From FEN-1219 sp039933105 (GTDB lineage Bacteria; Pseudomonadota; Gammaproteobacteria; Steroidobacterales; Rariloculaceae), in assembly GCA_039933105.1 (NCBI GenBank), contig JBDTOT010000008.1, positions 54,547 to 118,546 of the forward strand: 64,000 nt of DNA, written 5' to 3'. The notes beneath the pieces were generated by a model. The model did no database searches. It was not told the origin of the DNA and was given only the letters and a program-made list of their open reading frames with translations. Shown piece by piece: positions 50,012 through 59,222 of this stretch (positions are counted from its first letter, which is position 1; each line of letters begins with the position of its first letter). The position numbers and the translations under genes are program-made.

Positions 50012-51163
50012 TCAGGCGCGCCGCAGCTGCTCGACGATCTCGAGCCGCCACACTTGCAGGCACGGAATTGCGCATGACAGCACGCCCAAGCCGACGGCCA
50101 AGAGCATGCCCGTGCCGTAGGAGTTGGGCGGCGTCATCATGAGCGGCAGGAACTGCGCCATCTGCTTGCCCATGGATTTCGCGAGTGCGTCGCCGAGCCA
50201 CAGGCCGATGAGGCCACCGGCTACGGTAATGGTGAGTCCTTCGGCGAGCACGAGCAAGACGACGGAGCCGTTCGAGAAGCCGAGCGTGCGCATGACCGCG
50301 ATATCGCGCACGCGCTCGCGAACCGATTGCGCCATTGCGTTGGCCGTGACGAGCAACATCGTGAAGAACACGGCCACGGCCACGATCGTCACGATGCGGC
50401 CGATGTTGCCCATCTGGTTCGCGAAACCCTGCAGAAACGCGCTTTCGGTGGTAGTGCGGGTCTCGGTCGATGAGTTGGCGAACAGCTTGTCGATCTGCTC
50501 TTCGATGGCCGGTGCGCGATTCGGATCGGCGATGCGCATGATGATCCAGCCAATTTCGTCGTGCCCGTAGGTACGAGCCTCGTTCAGATAGTCGTACTGG
50601 AAGAACACGTTGGTGTTGTCGCCGTTGTCGACATGGTAGATGCCGGCGATGTCGAGATCCCAGGTATCGCTGCCGTCGCGCTTGCGAAAGATGCTCGACC
50701 GCATCGGGACCTTGTCGCCGAGCTTCCAGCCGAAACGCTCGGCGATGTCGCTGCCCACGACGGCCGCGGTGCGCGTGGTGTGCCACACCTGCATTTGCTC
50801 GGACGGGGGCGCCATCTCGGGGTACACCTCGAAGAAGGACTCGGGCTCGACGGCTGTCGCCGTGATCTGGTTGCGGTCGTCGCGATAGATGCCGCCGAAC
50901 CAGTCCTGGGATGTCACCACCTTCACGCCGTCGATCGCTCGAATGCGGTCGAGGTAGGAGAGCGGCAGATACTGGATCAACGAAACGCGATGCTGTGTGA
51001 CGAGACGGTCTTGGCCCGCGAGCTCGGCGCCGCCGGTGAGCGCGTAGCCGATGGCTTCGATCAAGCCGAACAGCAGAAACGCCACCACCACGGACAACAA
51101 CGTCAGGACTGTCCGCACGCGCTTGCGGCGCAAGTTGGCCCACACCAGCGGCAGGTATTTCAT
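50012..51163 (-). CDS. FtsX/MacB-like ABC permease 2
   Basis: I choose ATG 51163 (383 residues); an open frame to 51319 overlaps the regulator gene and is not family-like. TM1 is RTVLTLLSVVVAFLLFGLIEAI. The periplasmic domain follows, then three helices, with SVRERVRDIAVMRTLGFSNG as the coupling stretch. It is the first gene of the ABC export operon, and the downstream genes follow within 12-22 bases each. The substrate could be a lipid, peptide or antibiotic; nothing in the sequence fixes it. Confidence 0.9.
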   Translation of the reverse strand: MKYLPLVWANLRRKRVRTVLTLLSVVVAFLLFGLIEAIGYALTGGAELAGQDRLVTQHRVSLIQYLPLSYLDRIRAIDGVKVVTSQDWFGGIYRDDRNQITATAVEPESFFEVYPEMAPPSEQMQVWHTTRTAAVVGSDIAERFGWKLGDKVPMRSSIFRKRDGSDTWDLDIAGIYHVDNGDNTNVFFQYDYLNEARTYGHDEIGWIIMRIADPNRAPAIEEQIDKLFANSSTETRTTTESAFLQGFANQMGNIGRIVTIVAVAVFFTMLLVTANAMAQSVRERVRDIAVMRTLGFSNGSVVLLVLAEGLTITVAGGLIGLWLGDALAKSMGKQMAQFLPLMMTPPNSYGTGMLLAVGLGVLSCAIPCLQVWRLEIVEQLRRA

Positions 51164-51264
51164 GGGGCTGCGCTCGAGCTTCAGACAGTTAGAAGGTCGG
51201 GATGAACTGCGGATCATAGCCGAGATGATCGAGCGACCGTACTCTTCGCTCCGGACACGTAGTG

Positions 51265-52050
51265 TCAGGTTTTGGCCGGCTTCTCCCGTGCGTACGTTTT
51301 CGGTGTGACACCGAAACATTGCTTGAATGCCGTACTGAAGGCGGCCGTGCCGTCGTAGCCGACCGCGTGCGCCACTTCGGCAATGTTTTTGCCTTCGGCC
51401 AGTAGCGTCAGCGACGTCAGTAGACGGCTATGCCTTCGCCACACGGCGAGCGTCATGCCGGTCTCGTCGATGAACAGCCGCTCGAACGTGCGCAGGCTTG
51501 CGCCACCGATCTCATCGGTCACGATCTCGAGCGAGCGGCCGTCGTTCGGCCGAGCCGCGAGATGGTCCGCGAGCTTGCGCGCGCGTTCGCTGCGCGGCCG
51601 CGGCAGCACGAACGACTCGGTCTTCGCTTCCGCCAGCAATTCGGTAACCAAAGCCAACGCGTGCGCATGTCGCGGCCCGCGTTGCGACACGCGCGGTGCA
51701 GTGCACAGGAACAGCACGAGCTCGCGCGCGAGGCCACTTAGCCCTAGCACCTGCGGCGCGGTGGCCGTGCGCACGGTGCCGGGGTCGAAGTACAGCGAGT
51801 GCAGCTCGAATGGTCGTGAGGAATAGACCGCGTGATGCACGCCGGCCGGCAGCCACAACGCCTTCGAAAGTGGATGCACGACGTACGAATCGTCCGTCTC
51901 GATCACGGCCGCGGATTCGGCGATCAGCGCGAGTTGGTCGTGCTCGTGCACGTGACGCTCGATCCGCCCCCCCTGCGGGAGACCTTCGGCGTGCGCGCGG
52001 TAGGAAGCGAGCGCGTTCGCCGCCGAGCGCTCGTTCGCTTCGGGGTTCAC
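51265..52050 (-). CDS. AraC family regulator with N-terminal cupin
   Basis: The 261-residue protein uses a GTG start at 52050, six bases after the stop of the VOC gene. The N-terminus is an AraC-binding cupin: GGRIERHVHEHDQLALI has the His-X-His and Gln pattern. The C-terminal AraC domain (about 150-258) has both helix-turn-helix units (ASLRTFERLFIDETGMTLAVW and NIAEVAHAVGYDGTAAFSTAFKQCFG). It probably controls the VOC gene with which it is co-transcribed, or the divergently neighbouring genes. Confidence 0.92.
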   Translation of the reverse strand: MNPEANERSAANALASYRAHAEGLPQGGRIERHVHEHDQLALIAESAAVIETDDSYVVHPLSKALWLPAGVHHAVYSSRPFELHSLYFDPGTVRTATAPQVLGLSGLARELVLFLCTAPRVSQRGPRHAHALALVTELLAEAKTESFVLPRPRSERARKLADHLAARPNDGRSLEIVTDEIGGASLRTFERLFIDETGMTLAVWRRHSRLLTSLTLLAEGKNIAEVAHAVGYDGTAAFSTAFKQCFGVTPKTYAREKPAKT

Positions 52051-52056
52051 GGCGTT

Positions 52057-52455
52057 CTAGCGCGCCGCAAACGGGTGGTCGGGCTCGTGCTGCATGACGC
52101 AGGCGACGTTGCCGTCGGTGTCCGCGAACTCCGCCACCTGACCCACGCCTGGAATTGCGGTAATCGGCGATCGTACCTTGCCGCCGGCGGCTTCGATTGC
52201 GGCTAGCGTATCCGCGATGGCGCGAATGGTGATGGTGCACCGGAACGCGTTCAGCGAACCGTCCGACACGGCGCGGCTGCGTTTTGCCATGAGGCCGTGC
52301 GTGAGGCCGACGTCACCTTCGTTACCCGTGGTGAACAGGTACATATCGGGTGGGCCTGCGGCCTCGAAGCGCCAGCCGAACACTTGCTCGTAGAACTTGC
52401 GCGCGCGCTCGACATTAGCAGCGAAGATTTCGAAATGAACGATGGAATTAGCCAT
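52057..52455 (-). CDS. VOC family protein (glyoxalase/bleomycin-resistance fold)
   Basis: The start is ATG 52455 (132 residues). A frame to 52494 gives an unlikely extension. VOC strands are visible as IVHFEIFAANVERARKFYEQVFGW at the start and VAEFADTDGNVACVMQHEP at the end. The His, Glu and Gln metal ligands can be placed only in part: His near residue 6 and Glu/Gln in the C-terminal strand. Such small VOC proteins include antibiotic-binding proteins and lyases. It is the first gene of a pair with the AraC regulator. Confidence 0.85.
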   Translation of the reverse strand: MANSIVHFEIFAANVERARKFYEQVFGWRFEAAGPPDMYLFTTGNEGDVGLTHGLMAKRSRAVSDGSLNAFRCTITIRAIADTLAAIEAAGGKVRSPITAIPGVGQVAEFADTDGNVACVMQHEPDHPFAAR

Positions 52456-52584
52456 GACGCGCCCCGCGGGTGTGACTGCGGAGCAGCCTAGCACCGTCGT
52501 ATCGTGCGAGATTCGACAACTTCTTTCGAGAATCCGACAAACACGCGCGGAGAGGTCGCGCAGCGCCGGCTCGCCGGCAAAGCC

Positions 52585-53739
52585 CTAGCGGCCGGCGGTC
52601 GAGGGTCCGGTCGGCGTAAGGTCTTCGCACGCCTCGGCCGCGTACGGCACGTTGGAAGGCGCGACGGTGTCCGAGCCCTTGTACTGCGCCGTCAGATACA
52701 CCGGATCGTCCGCGGTGTATTCGCGCTTCAACATCATCGTCGTCGGGTCGAGCGTGAATCGCTCGACGACGTGCAACTTGTCGCTGTTCGGCGTTACGCC
52801 CGTCAACGTTCCCGGCAGGAAGCCGACGGTGTCCACCACGAGCACGTCGTTGTCCCACTTACCTGTAGAGTGGCCCGCGCGGCTTCGCGTGATGTTCGCG
52901 GGGTGCGCGGCGACGTTCATATAGATCGTGCGCTCGAGCCCCAGGCGGCCGTACTGCAGCTTGATCGTGTCGCCGCTCTGTGTGATGCGGTTCACCGGTT
53001 CGCCGCCCCAATCGGAGACGATGCTTCCTTGCATGCACGAACGCTGCGCGCGGGACACTGCGGCCAACTTCTCCATCTCCGTTTTGCCGGCGGCGGTCAG
53101 CTCGATCGCGCTGCGAGGCGCGGGCCGGCTCAAGGGCAGGCCGCCCGCGTTCGCTTCCGCAGTGCCGCGCGCGCCAGGAATTTCGCGCTGGCCCTCCGGC
53201 ACACCGCCGGGTGCGTACTTGCCGACTTGTGAGAGCGGCACGAGCGTGCCGTTCAAGCCTTTCGAATCCGTCATCACCAGCTGCTCTTGCGCCCAGTCGC
53301 CGGCGAGATTCGGCTCGCCGCTCGGCAATCGCGCGGCGCGCGGGGCAGCTGCGTTCGCTGCGATGCGCTGGCCGTAGCGGTCGAGCTGCGTGCCGTCGGC
53401 GAGGACCAGTGTGCTCACGTAGCACGAGTGCGGGTCGACGCGGTCGGGCGAGCCCTGCACCGTTACGCCCGTGCCCGGCGTAAACATCTCGAGCGTCCAG
53501 CCGGAGCGGCGCAACGTGGTGGCTGAGCGCATCTCGCACTTGTACTCGGCGGCCTTGCCGTCGGGGCCGGTGGCCGTGAAATGCAACCAGGAGTGCGGAT
53601 TCACGTAGTCGAGCTTCGTGACGACGCCCTTGAGCTCGATATTCTCGTTCATCAGGAACGTGCCGAAGCTGTGATGCGCCTCAGCCGACGTTGCGATCAG
53701 AGCGCTCGCCGCGAGCAAGCCAAAAGATTGCGTTCTCAT
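52585..53739 (-). CDS. Secreted DUF6152-type protein
   Basis: The start is ATG 53739 (384 residues), eight bases after five G's. A signal peptide (FGLLAASALIATSAEAHHSFG) is followed by a DUF6152-like domain (about residues 25-120) with HHSFG, LKGVVTKLDYVNPHSWLHF and GVTVQGSPDR. The later region (CMQGSIVSDWGG, GHSTGKWDNDVLVVDTVGF, MMLKREYTADDPVYL) is conserved in secreted proteins annotated only as hypothetical. The function is unknown. It is divergent from the small helix-turn-helix-like gene at 53859. Confidence 0.82.
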   Translation of the reverse strand: MRTQSFGLLAASALIATSAEAHHSFGTFLMNENIELKGVVTKLDYVNPHSWLHFTATGPDGKAAEYKCEMRSATTLRRSGWTLEMFTPGTGVTVQGSPDRVDPHSCYVSTLVLADGTQLDRYGQRIAANAAAPRAARLPSGEPNLAGDWAQEQLVMTDSKGLNGTLVPLSQVGKYAPGGVPEGQREIPGARGTAEANAGGLPLSRPAPRSAIELTAAGKTEMEKLAAVSRAQRSCMQGSIVSDWGGEPVNRITQSGDTIKLQYGRLGLERTIYMNVAAHPANITRSRAGHSTGKWDNDVLVVDTVGFLPGTLTGVTPNSDKLHVVERFTLDPTTMMLKREYTADDPVYLTAQYKGSDTVAPSNVPYAAEACEDLTPTGPSTAGR

Positions 53740-53747
53740 CGTGCTCT

Positions 53748-53752
53748 CCCCC
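53748..53752 (-). promoter_or_regulatory. Poly-G ribosome-site variant
   Basis: Five G's on the minus strand, continuing as GGGGGAGAG, lie eight bases before the ATG at 53739. Confidence 0.4.
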
Positions 53753-53858
53753 ACCCGCTGCCGCGCACGGTACTACAACATACGTGGGCAGGCTGCTCTT
53801 CTCCAGAGATCTTCGCGCCTGTCGCGACTGAAAACGAGACGCCGCATACTTGGCGGCA

Positions 53859-54086
53859 ATGAGCGATTCCACGGAGACCAAGGCCCCCGAGGACGTGCTG
53901 CCGGATGTCCGCGACGGGCTCACGCGCGAGGAACGCGTCGTGCTCTACGTGTTGCACGAAACCCAGAAGGAGCGTGGTGGCCGCAACGTGCCCACCGCAA
54001 TGCTGTGGGGCCGCGTCTGCGAGCACTTCTACATCAGCCCCGAGGCGCTCTCGCAGATGCTCGCGCGGCTCGGTGCGCGCAAATAG
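53859..54086 (+). CDS. Small protein, possible winged-helix domain
   Basis: The product has 75 residues from ATG 53859; a TTG three codons upstream (53850) is in frame. LTREERVVLYVLHETQKERGGRNVPTAMLWGRVCEHFYISPEALSQMLARLG has the spacing of three helices and could be a DNA-binding fold. No other motif is seen. It lies 75 bases upstream of the propeller gene on the same strand and may regulate nearby genes; this is inference. Confidence 0.6.
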   Translation: MSDSTETKAPEDVLPDVRDGLTREERVVLYVLHETQKERGGRNVPTAMLWGRVCEHFYISPEALSQMLARLGARK

Positions 54087-54151
54087 CGCCCACGACACCG
54101 GTTGACGCGTTCGGGCAGCCGCACTACGGTTGAACCGGCTTCAGTTCGATT

Positions 54152-54156
54152 GGGGG
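54152..54156 (+). promoter_or_regulatory. Poly-G ribosome-site variant
   Basis: Five G's lie five bases before the GTG at 54162, which begins a signal peptide. Confidence 0.4.
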
Positions 54157-54161
54157 ACTCC

Positions 54162-55193
54162 GTGAAAGCTACAACTTCGCTCGCGATAGCGCTCGTCGCG
54201 AGCGCGGCAGCGCGCGTCGACGCGCAACCGCAAGAGCCGGCGCCGCCGCCGTGTAATTCGGCCGACGCCCATTGGGTGTGCGGCCAGCAGACGCCAGAGG
54301 ATCTCGTCGCGCTGGGGGGCGCTGCGTGGGTGATCTCTTCCGCCTATCAGGGCGCGGGCGGCATCAATCTGATCAAAGTCGGCGACCGTAAATCCGTCGT
54401 CGTGTTTCCCAGCGCGGCGACGAAGCAGCAGCTCGATAGGAAGACTTACCCTGAATGCCCCGGACCGCCCGACGCCACCAAGTTCACCACGCACGGAGTA
54501 TTTGTCGAGTCCGGTCGTGGACCCGTCGTGCGAGCCATGGCGGTGGGCCACGGGGCGCGCGAGTCGATCGAGGTGTTTCAAGTAGACATGCGGCCCGCCA
54601 CCCCGAGCTTCACGTGGGTCGGCTGCGTGATTGCGCCGATGCCGATCGGGTTGAACGCCGTGCGCGGTGTTGCCGATGGAGGCTTCCTCACGACGAACTG
54701 GCTCCCGCGCGGCGGCGGGCAGGATGCGTTACAGAACATGATGGCGGGCGAGAAGAACGGCGAGCTTTGGGAGTGGCACACGAAGAGCGGTTGGCAGAAG
54801 GTGCCCGGCAGCGAAGCCGCGGGCGCGAATGGCATCGAGCTCTCGGCCGACGGTAAGACGATCTACATGGCCGCGTGGGGCAGCCAGTCGTTCATTCGGT
54901 TGTCGCGCGGCGCGAAGCAGGTCAAGCGCGACGAGATTCCGCTCGGGTTTCGCGTCGACAACATTCACTTCGCACGCGACGGCTCGTTGCTCGCGGCAGG
55001 GCAGATCACGGACCCCAAGAACCGAAGCTCGCGCGTGGTGAAGGTAGATCCGAAGACGCTCGTCGTGAAAGACATCCTGACGCGGCCCGACGATGTAACG
55101 TTCGGCGGGAACACCACGGCCATCGAGATCGGCAATAGCTTGTGGCTTGGATCGTATCGCGGCGATCGCGTCGCGATCGTTCCGGCTCGGTAA
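54162..55193 (+). CDS. Secreted SMP-30/paraoxonase-like beta-propeller
   Basis: The product has 343 residues from GTG 54162; an ATG frame at 54102 adds residues unlike a signal peptide. The leader ends near VDAQ. The propeller has repeated blades: GAAWVISSAYQGAGGINLIKV, ANGIELSADGKTIYMAAWG, IHFARDGSLLAAGQ, NTTAIEIGNSLWLGSYRGD. Three cysteines lie early (PPPCNSADAHWVCG, TYPECPG). The arylesterase/paraoxonase group hydrolyses esters and lactones with calcium. It is a distant relative of the protein at 36262. It is convergent with the esterase at 55331. Confidence 0.82.
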   Translation: MKATTSLAIALVASAAARVDAQPQEPAPPPCNSADAHWVCGQQTPEDLVALGGAAWVISSAYQGAGGINLIKVGDRKSVVVFPSAATKQQLDRKTYPECPGPPDATKFTTHGVFVESGRGPVVRAMAVGHGARESIEVFQVDMRPATPSFTWVGCVIAPMPIGLNAVRGVADGGFLTTNWLPRGGGQDALQNMMAGEKNGELWEWHTKSGWQKVPGSEAAGANGIELSADGKTIYMAAWGSQSFIRLSRGAKQVKRDEIPLGFRVDNIHFARDGSLLAAGQITDPKNRSSRVVKVDPKTLVVKDILTRPDDVTFGGNTTAIEIGNSLWLGSYRGDRVAIVPAR

Positions 55194-55330
55194 AAAAGAC
55201 GGGCGGCGATTGTTCTGCAGAGAAAAGACGCGGAGGCGCGGGGTCGCACCGCGTTCCACCCAGGGGAGTTCTCGTACCGCGAGTGGTGAAACGCACCAAT
55301 CCTTGCGCGGTGACGCCGCGCGTAGCGCTG

Positions 55331-56254
55331 CTACTTGAGGAGCTTCGCCTGCGTGTCCCAGTTCGAATTCGTGCAGAGCGAGCAGTTCTTGCCTACGAAC
55401 ATCTTTGCAGCCTGCTTGTCGCCCTTGAACTGCCAAAGCACCCAGTTCGACGCGACGTTCGCGTACTCGCCACCGCCCGGGTGGAACGCCGTGGCCGTGT
55501 GCCCCGCGCCGTGACGCGAGCCGTAGAACACCGGCAGCGTGTTGATGGCTGCAAACGTGGCCTTCGAAGGCCCCATCATGAAGTCGCGGTCGGCGCCGTT
55601 GATCAGCAGCACGGGGCCATGCAATTTCGTCAGAGTATCCATCGTGGGGATCAGGCCCGGCGGCAAGTTCGGCGCCGCCTCCGCAGCCCCCGAATTGAAC
55701 ACGCCGATCGTGCCGACGCGCGGATCGGCGCCGATCCTGATCGACATGAAACCGCCGCACGACTGGCCCATCGCGGCGATCTTATTCGTCGCAATTTTGC
55801 CCTTCAGCGAGGAATCTCCGCGCGCGTTCTCTTTTTCGACCCACTCGATCATCGCGCGCATGTCGTCTGCGCTGGCCTGGCGACGCGCTTCGCCTTCTTT
55901 TGGCACTGTGCCAATCACGAGAAACCCGTGCGAGGCGATGGTCGATAGAAATCCCGAGTACCGCGTACCGTCGATCGCGCAGCCGCCGTTGCCCCACAAA
56001 ACGACCGGCAGCGTGTCGCGCTTTGGAAAACCCTTCAGGTCCGTCGGATGGAAAACCCTGAGGCCCGCCGCGCCGAATGCCGCTTCGGAGGTGACGGCGT
56101 ATTTGCCAGCCACCGCTTTGGGCGCGCCTTCCTCGGGCAGCGTGGTGTTGATCATTTCCGGCGTGATGCCGCCGGGCGGCCCCTGGGCGACGCCCACGCC
56201 AGCAAACGCGAGCAGCGCGACTGCGGCTGCGGAAGCTACGGTTACCTTCAACAT
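55331..56254 (-). CDS. Secreted alpha/beta hydrolase (acetylxylan-esterase/PET-hydrolase-like fold)
   Basis: The start is ATG 56254 (307 residues), with five G's nine bases upstream. A signal peptide ends near GVAQ. The hydrolase fold shows VVLWGNGGC as the oxyanion strand, the nucleophile Ser165 in MGQSCGGFM, the acid in LINGADRDFMMGP and the base His in RHGAGHTATAF. Three cysteines at the C-terminus (NCSLCTNSNW) may form a disulfide. The fold resembles chlorophyllase- and dienelactone-hydrolase-like proteins. It likely hydrolyses an ester in the periplasm. It is divergent from the FAD monooxygenase. Confidence 0.87.
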   Translation of the reverse strand: MLKVTVASAAAVALLAFAGVGVAQGPPGGITPEMINTTLPEEGAPKAVAGKYAVTSEAAFGAAGLRVFHPTDLKGFPKRDTLPVVLWGNGGCAIDGTRYSGFLSTIASHGFLVIGTVPKEGEARRQASADDMRAMIEWVEKENARGDSSLKGKIATNKIAAMGQSCGGFMSIRIGADPRVGTIGVFNSGAAEAAPNLPPGLIPTMDTLTKLHGPVLLINGADRDFMMGPSKATFAAINTLPVFYGSRHGAGHTATAFHPGGGEYANVASNWVLWQFKGDKQAAKMFVGKNCSLCTNSNWDTQAKLLK

Positions 56255-56263
56255 GCGTCGTCT

Positions 56264-56268
56264 CCCCC
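56264..56268 (-). promoter_or_regulatory. Poly-G ribosome-site variant
   Basis: Five G's on the minus strand (GGGGGAG) lie nine bases before the ATG at 56254. Confidence 0.4.
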
Positions 56269-56481
56269 AGAGGAACTTCGGAATGGGGGTCATCCTCACT
56301 CGGCGTGCGGGCAGCTACAAGAGCCGTCGTCGTCACGGCCGTCGCGCCGAGCACTATTCCTCGTTGTAATGGGGGGTATAGCTTTGCGGACCTAGCTGGA
56401 GTGGAGGGCGGCTCGTAAGCTGCTCCTCCTCCTCGTTGGCTGCGAGAACGCCTCTTCGGTCGCAGCACTGCGTAAGCCACC

Positions 56482-58032
56482 GTGAACACAACTTCCGAAA
56501 TACCCGTACTCGTCGTCGGCGCCGGCGCCGCCGGCACGATGCTCGCGTTATCGTTGGCTCGCCACGGCATCCAGGCGCGGGTGGTCGATCGCTTGCCGGC
56601 ACCGTCCCCGTATTCGCGCGCGGTGACCGTGCACGCGCGCATGCTCGAGATCATCGATCAAATCGACGCGGGGCTCGCCGAGACGTTCCTCACGCGTGGC
56701 GTCCAGAGCCCGGGCTATGTGATGCACTACGTCACGGCCGAGGGGCAACGGCACGCCGTGCGGCCGGGGCTCGACTACACGGTGCTGCCGTCGCGCTATC
56801 AGTTTCTGCTGGTGAACAGCCAGGACCAGAGCGAGGCATTTCTCCGCGACTACCTGCGGAACCGGTTTCGCCGTTCGCCCGAGTGGGGCGTGACCTGTGT
56901 GTCCGTGCAGCCTGCCGCGGACCACGCGGTGGCCGTTCTGCAGCATGCCGATGGCCGCCGCGAGCAAGTGCGGTGCCGTTACGTCGTCGCCTGCGACGGC
57001 GCGAATTCGCGGATTCGCCAACAGCTCGCTCTTGCTCAGGAAGGCAGCGACTACGCGGGCACGGTGCTGCAGAACCTCGATGTCGAACTGCTCGGTTTCC
57101 CGGATGACCCGAACTGGATGCACTACTGCATGGGCCCGGGCCACTTCGTGATGGTGGCGAAATTGCCGGGCAAGTACTTTCGGCTGCTCATGAGCCAGCC
57201 AGCCGACAAAGCCGACGCCAGCGAAACGCCGCACAACGTCTTCGGCGGCATTTTGGCGCAGCACTTCGACGGTATCCGGTTCGGCGAAACACAATGGCAC
57301 TCGCGCTGGGGCTCGCAGAATCGGATTGCACACACGTATCGCAGCGGCCCCGTGTTTCTCGCGGGTGATGCTGCGCACGTGCACTCGACAGCGGGCGGGC
57401 AGGGCATGAACTGCTGCATGCAAGACGCGTGGAATCTCGGGTGGAAGCTCGCCTTCGTGCTCGAGGGGTTCGCCGCCGACACCCTGCTCGAGAGCTACGA
57501 GAAGGAGCGGCAACCGATCGGCAAGCAAGTGATTGCCGCGGCGTCTTCGATCCACGAGCTATTCATGGCGGGCCGCAACAGTGGGCCCGAGGCGCTCAAA
57601 GCGCTGCGCGACAGCGGTGCTCTACGCGACCTCGTGGGCAAGGTGTCCGGACTCGCGTATCACTACCGGTCCGAGGGCGCGTCCGCCGACGATCCTTTGC
57701 CGCAGGCCGGCGATCGCATGCCAACGCTGAAGATCGCACGCTCCGGTGTGGAGTGGCTGAGCGACCTGCTGCGGCACACGAGCTTCACGCTACTCGCGGC
57801 GCTGCCGACGAAGATGGCGACGCCGGAGCTCACGGCCTTTCTCGACCGCGTCGGTGCACGGTATGGGCGTTGCCTGAAGACGCACGCACTCTCGGACGCG
57901 CCGCCGGAGCTCATGGCCGGCAGCGCAGGGGCGCAGTTATATCTTTTACGGCCGGACGGCTATGTCGCGCTGCGCGCCGCCGAAAACGCTACGGCGCGCA
58001 TCGAGAGCTGGCTCGAATCGGCATTGCTTTGA
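56482..58032 (+). CDS. FAD-dependent aromatic-ring-type monooxygenase (MhpA/PheA-like)
   Basis: The 516-residue protein starts at GTG 56482. It has the FAD motif GAGAAG (13-18), a DG motif CDGANSRIR (about residues 172-180) and GD in AGDAAHVHSTAGGQGMN (Gly295-Asp296), which together define class A flavoprotein monooxygenases. The C-terminal thioredoxin-like domain of the PheA/TfdB group is present. It hydroxylates a phenolic or related substrate with NADPH and oxygen in the cytoplasm. It is divergent from the esterase and convergent with the Gfo/Idh gene. Confidence 0.92.
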   Translation: MNTTSEIPVLVVGAGAAGTMLALSLARHGIQARVVDRLPAPSPYSRAVTVHARMLEIIDQIDAGLAETFLTRGVQSPGYVMHYVTAEGQRHAVRPGLDYTVLPSRYQFLLVNSQDQSEAFLRDYLRNRFRRSPEWGVTCVSVQPAADHAVAVLQHADGRREQVRCRYVVACDGANSRIRQQLALAQEGSDYAGTVLQNLDVELLGFPDDPNWMHYCMGPGHFVMVAKLPGKYFRLLMSQPADKADASETPHNVFGGILAQHFDGIRFGETQWHSRWGSQNRIAHTYRSGPVFLAGDAAHVHSTAGGQGMNCCMQDAWNLGWKLAFVLEGFAADTLLESYEKERQPIGKQVIAAASSIHELFMAGRNSGPEALKALRDSGALRDLVGKVSGLAYHYRSEGASADDPLPQAGDRMPTLKIARSGVEWLSDLLRHTSFTLLAALPTKMATPELTAFLDRVGARYGRCLKTHALSDAPPELMAGSAGAQLYLLRPDGYVALRAAENATARIESWLESALL

Positions 58033-58052
58033 CGCTCGCGACCTTCCAAGCG

Positions 58053-59222
58053 TCACGCCGTCAGCGGTAACGTCACCGCCGTTCCCGTCCGGCCGCTGCG
58101 ATAGATCGCCTCGGTCCACTCCATGTACTGCACGCCGATCTCGAACGTGTTCATCGTCACGGGCTCGACGCCGCGGATCGCATTGATGAACTCTTCCTCC
58201 ACGCGGTGCTTCGCCTGCGCCTCGGGCGGATTCGGATGTGGCATCAGTTCCTTGTCGCCGCGGCGGCCGACGAAGATGTTCTGCTCATTGTCGACGCGGA
58301 TCGTGCCTTCGCTGCCATGAATCCAGATGTCGTTGCCGCGCGAGAGGCCCGTGGTCTCGCTGAACCGCATGTGCACGGGCGCGCCGCTCGCGAGCTCGTA
58401 GATCACCTCCACGTGATCGGGGATCGAAGCTGCGTGCTCCGCGCCTTTCTCGTCGCGGCGTTTCGGGATTTGAATTCGTGTCTTGCCGACGACTCGATTG
58501 CCGGCCCCGAGCCAGCGCATCATCGTTTCGTACGTGCCACCCACGTTGAGCGCGTTGATGCCGCTATAGCGTGAGTCGTGGCGCCAGTCGAGCTCGCCGC
58601 TGAAGTTCGCAAAGCCGCGTTGCAGCATCTGCGCTTCCACGGAGAGCACCTCGCCGATGCCGCCGTTCGCGAGCAGCCCCTGGATCGCGCGGTCGATGCG
58701 GTAGCTTTGCGAGGTCGGCACGAGTTGGCATACGAGATTCGAGTGGCGCTTCGCTGCCGCAAGCATGTCGCGCGCTTCGGCGGCATCGTTCGCCATGCGA
58801 GCCTGGCATAGCACGTGCCGGCCGCTGTCGAGTGCCGCGAGCGTCATTTCGCGATGCGTGTAGGGCCAGGTACCGATCAGCACGGCATCGATGCCGTCGG
58901 CGGCGAGCAGCTGCCGCCAGTCCGCGTAGGCGCGCGGAACACCGAGCTCCTTCGCCGAGCGTTGGCTCGACTCGAGCGAACGGTTCGCCACCGCCACGAT
59001 CTCGACGCCTGGCATTCTGCGTAGACCCGGCGCGTGCACGGTGTTGACGATGCCGCCGGCGCCGATGATGCCGACGCGAACGCGCTTCGGCGTGCTGAAT
59101 TGCTGAGTTCGGCGCTCCTGTGCCAGCAGCGCGGACGGCGCGAGTGCGGCAGCCACCGGCAGGGCGGCGGCGGCCAGCAAGTCGCGCCGGTTGATCTTGG
59201 GATGGCCGGAGTCGTTGCTCAT
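58053..59222 (-). CDS. Tat-exported Gfo/Idh/MocA family protein lacking the EKP lysine
   Basis: The 389-residue protein begins with a twin-arginine signal (NRRDLLAAAALPVAAALAPS). The Rossmann fold has GIIGAGGIVNTVH (51-63). Where the family has the EKP motif whose lysine binds substrate, the sequence reads CQARMA (139-144), so the lysine is missing. The C-terminal domain has the usual sheet (MLQRGFANFSGELDWRHD, VPHVE-like PDHVEVIYELASGAPVH). Tat export suits a tightly bound NAD(P), as in glycosidases or oxidoreductases of this family. Activity may be altered. Confidence 0.87.
   Translation of the reverse strand: MSNDSGHPKINRRDLLAAAALPVAAALAPSALLAQERRTQQFSTPKRVRVGIIGAGGIVNTVHAPGLRRMPGVEIVAVANRSLESSQRSAKELGVPRAYADWRQLLAADGIDAVLIGTWPYTHREMTLAALDSGRHVLCQARMANDAAEARDMLAAAKRHSNLVCQLVPTSQSYRIDRAIQGLLANGGIGEVLSVEAQMLQRGFANFSGELDWRHDSRYSGINALNVGGTYETMMRWLGAGNRVVGKTRIQIPKRRDEKGAEHAASIPDHVEVIYELASGAPVHMRFSETTGLSRGNDIWIHGSEGTIRVDNEQNIFVGRRGDKELMPHPNPPEAQAKHRVEEEFINAIRGVEPVTMNTFEIGVQYMEWTEAIYRSGRTGTAVTLPLTA

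Noticed and set aside
55194..55330. Terminator between the convergent propeller and esterase genes
   Set aside because: There is an A-run and a short GC repeat, but the T-run is not adjacent to a stable stem on either strand.
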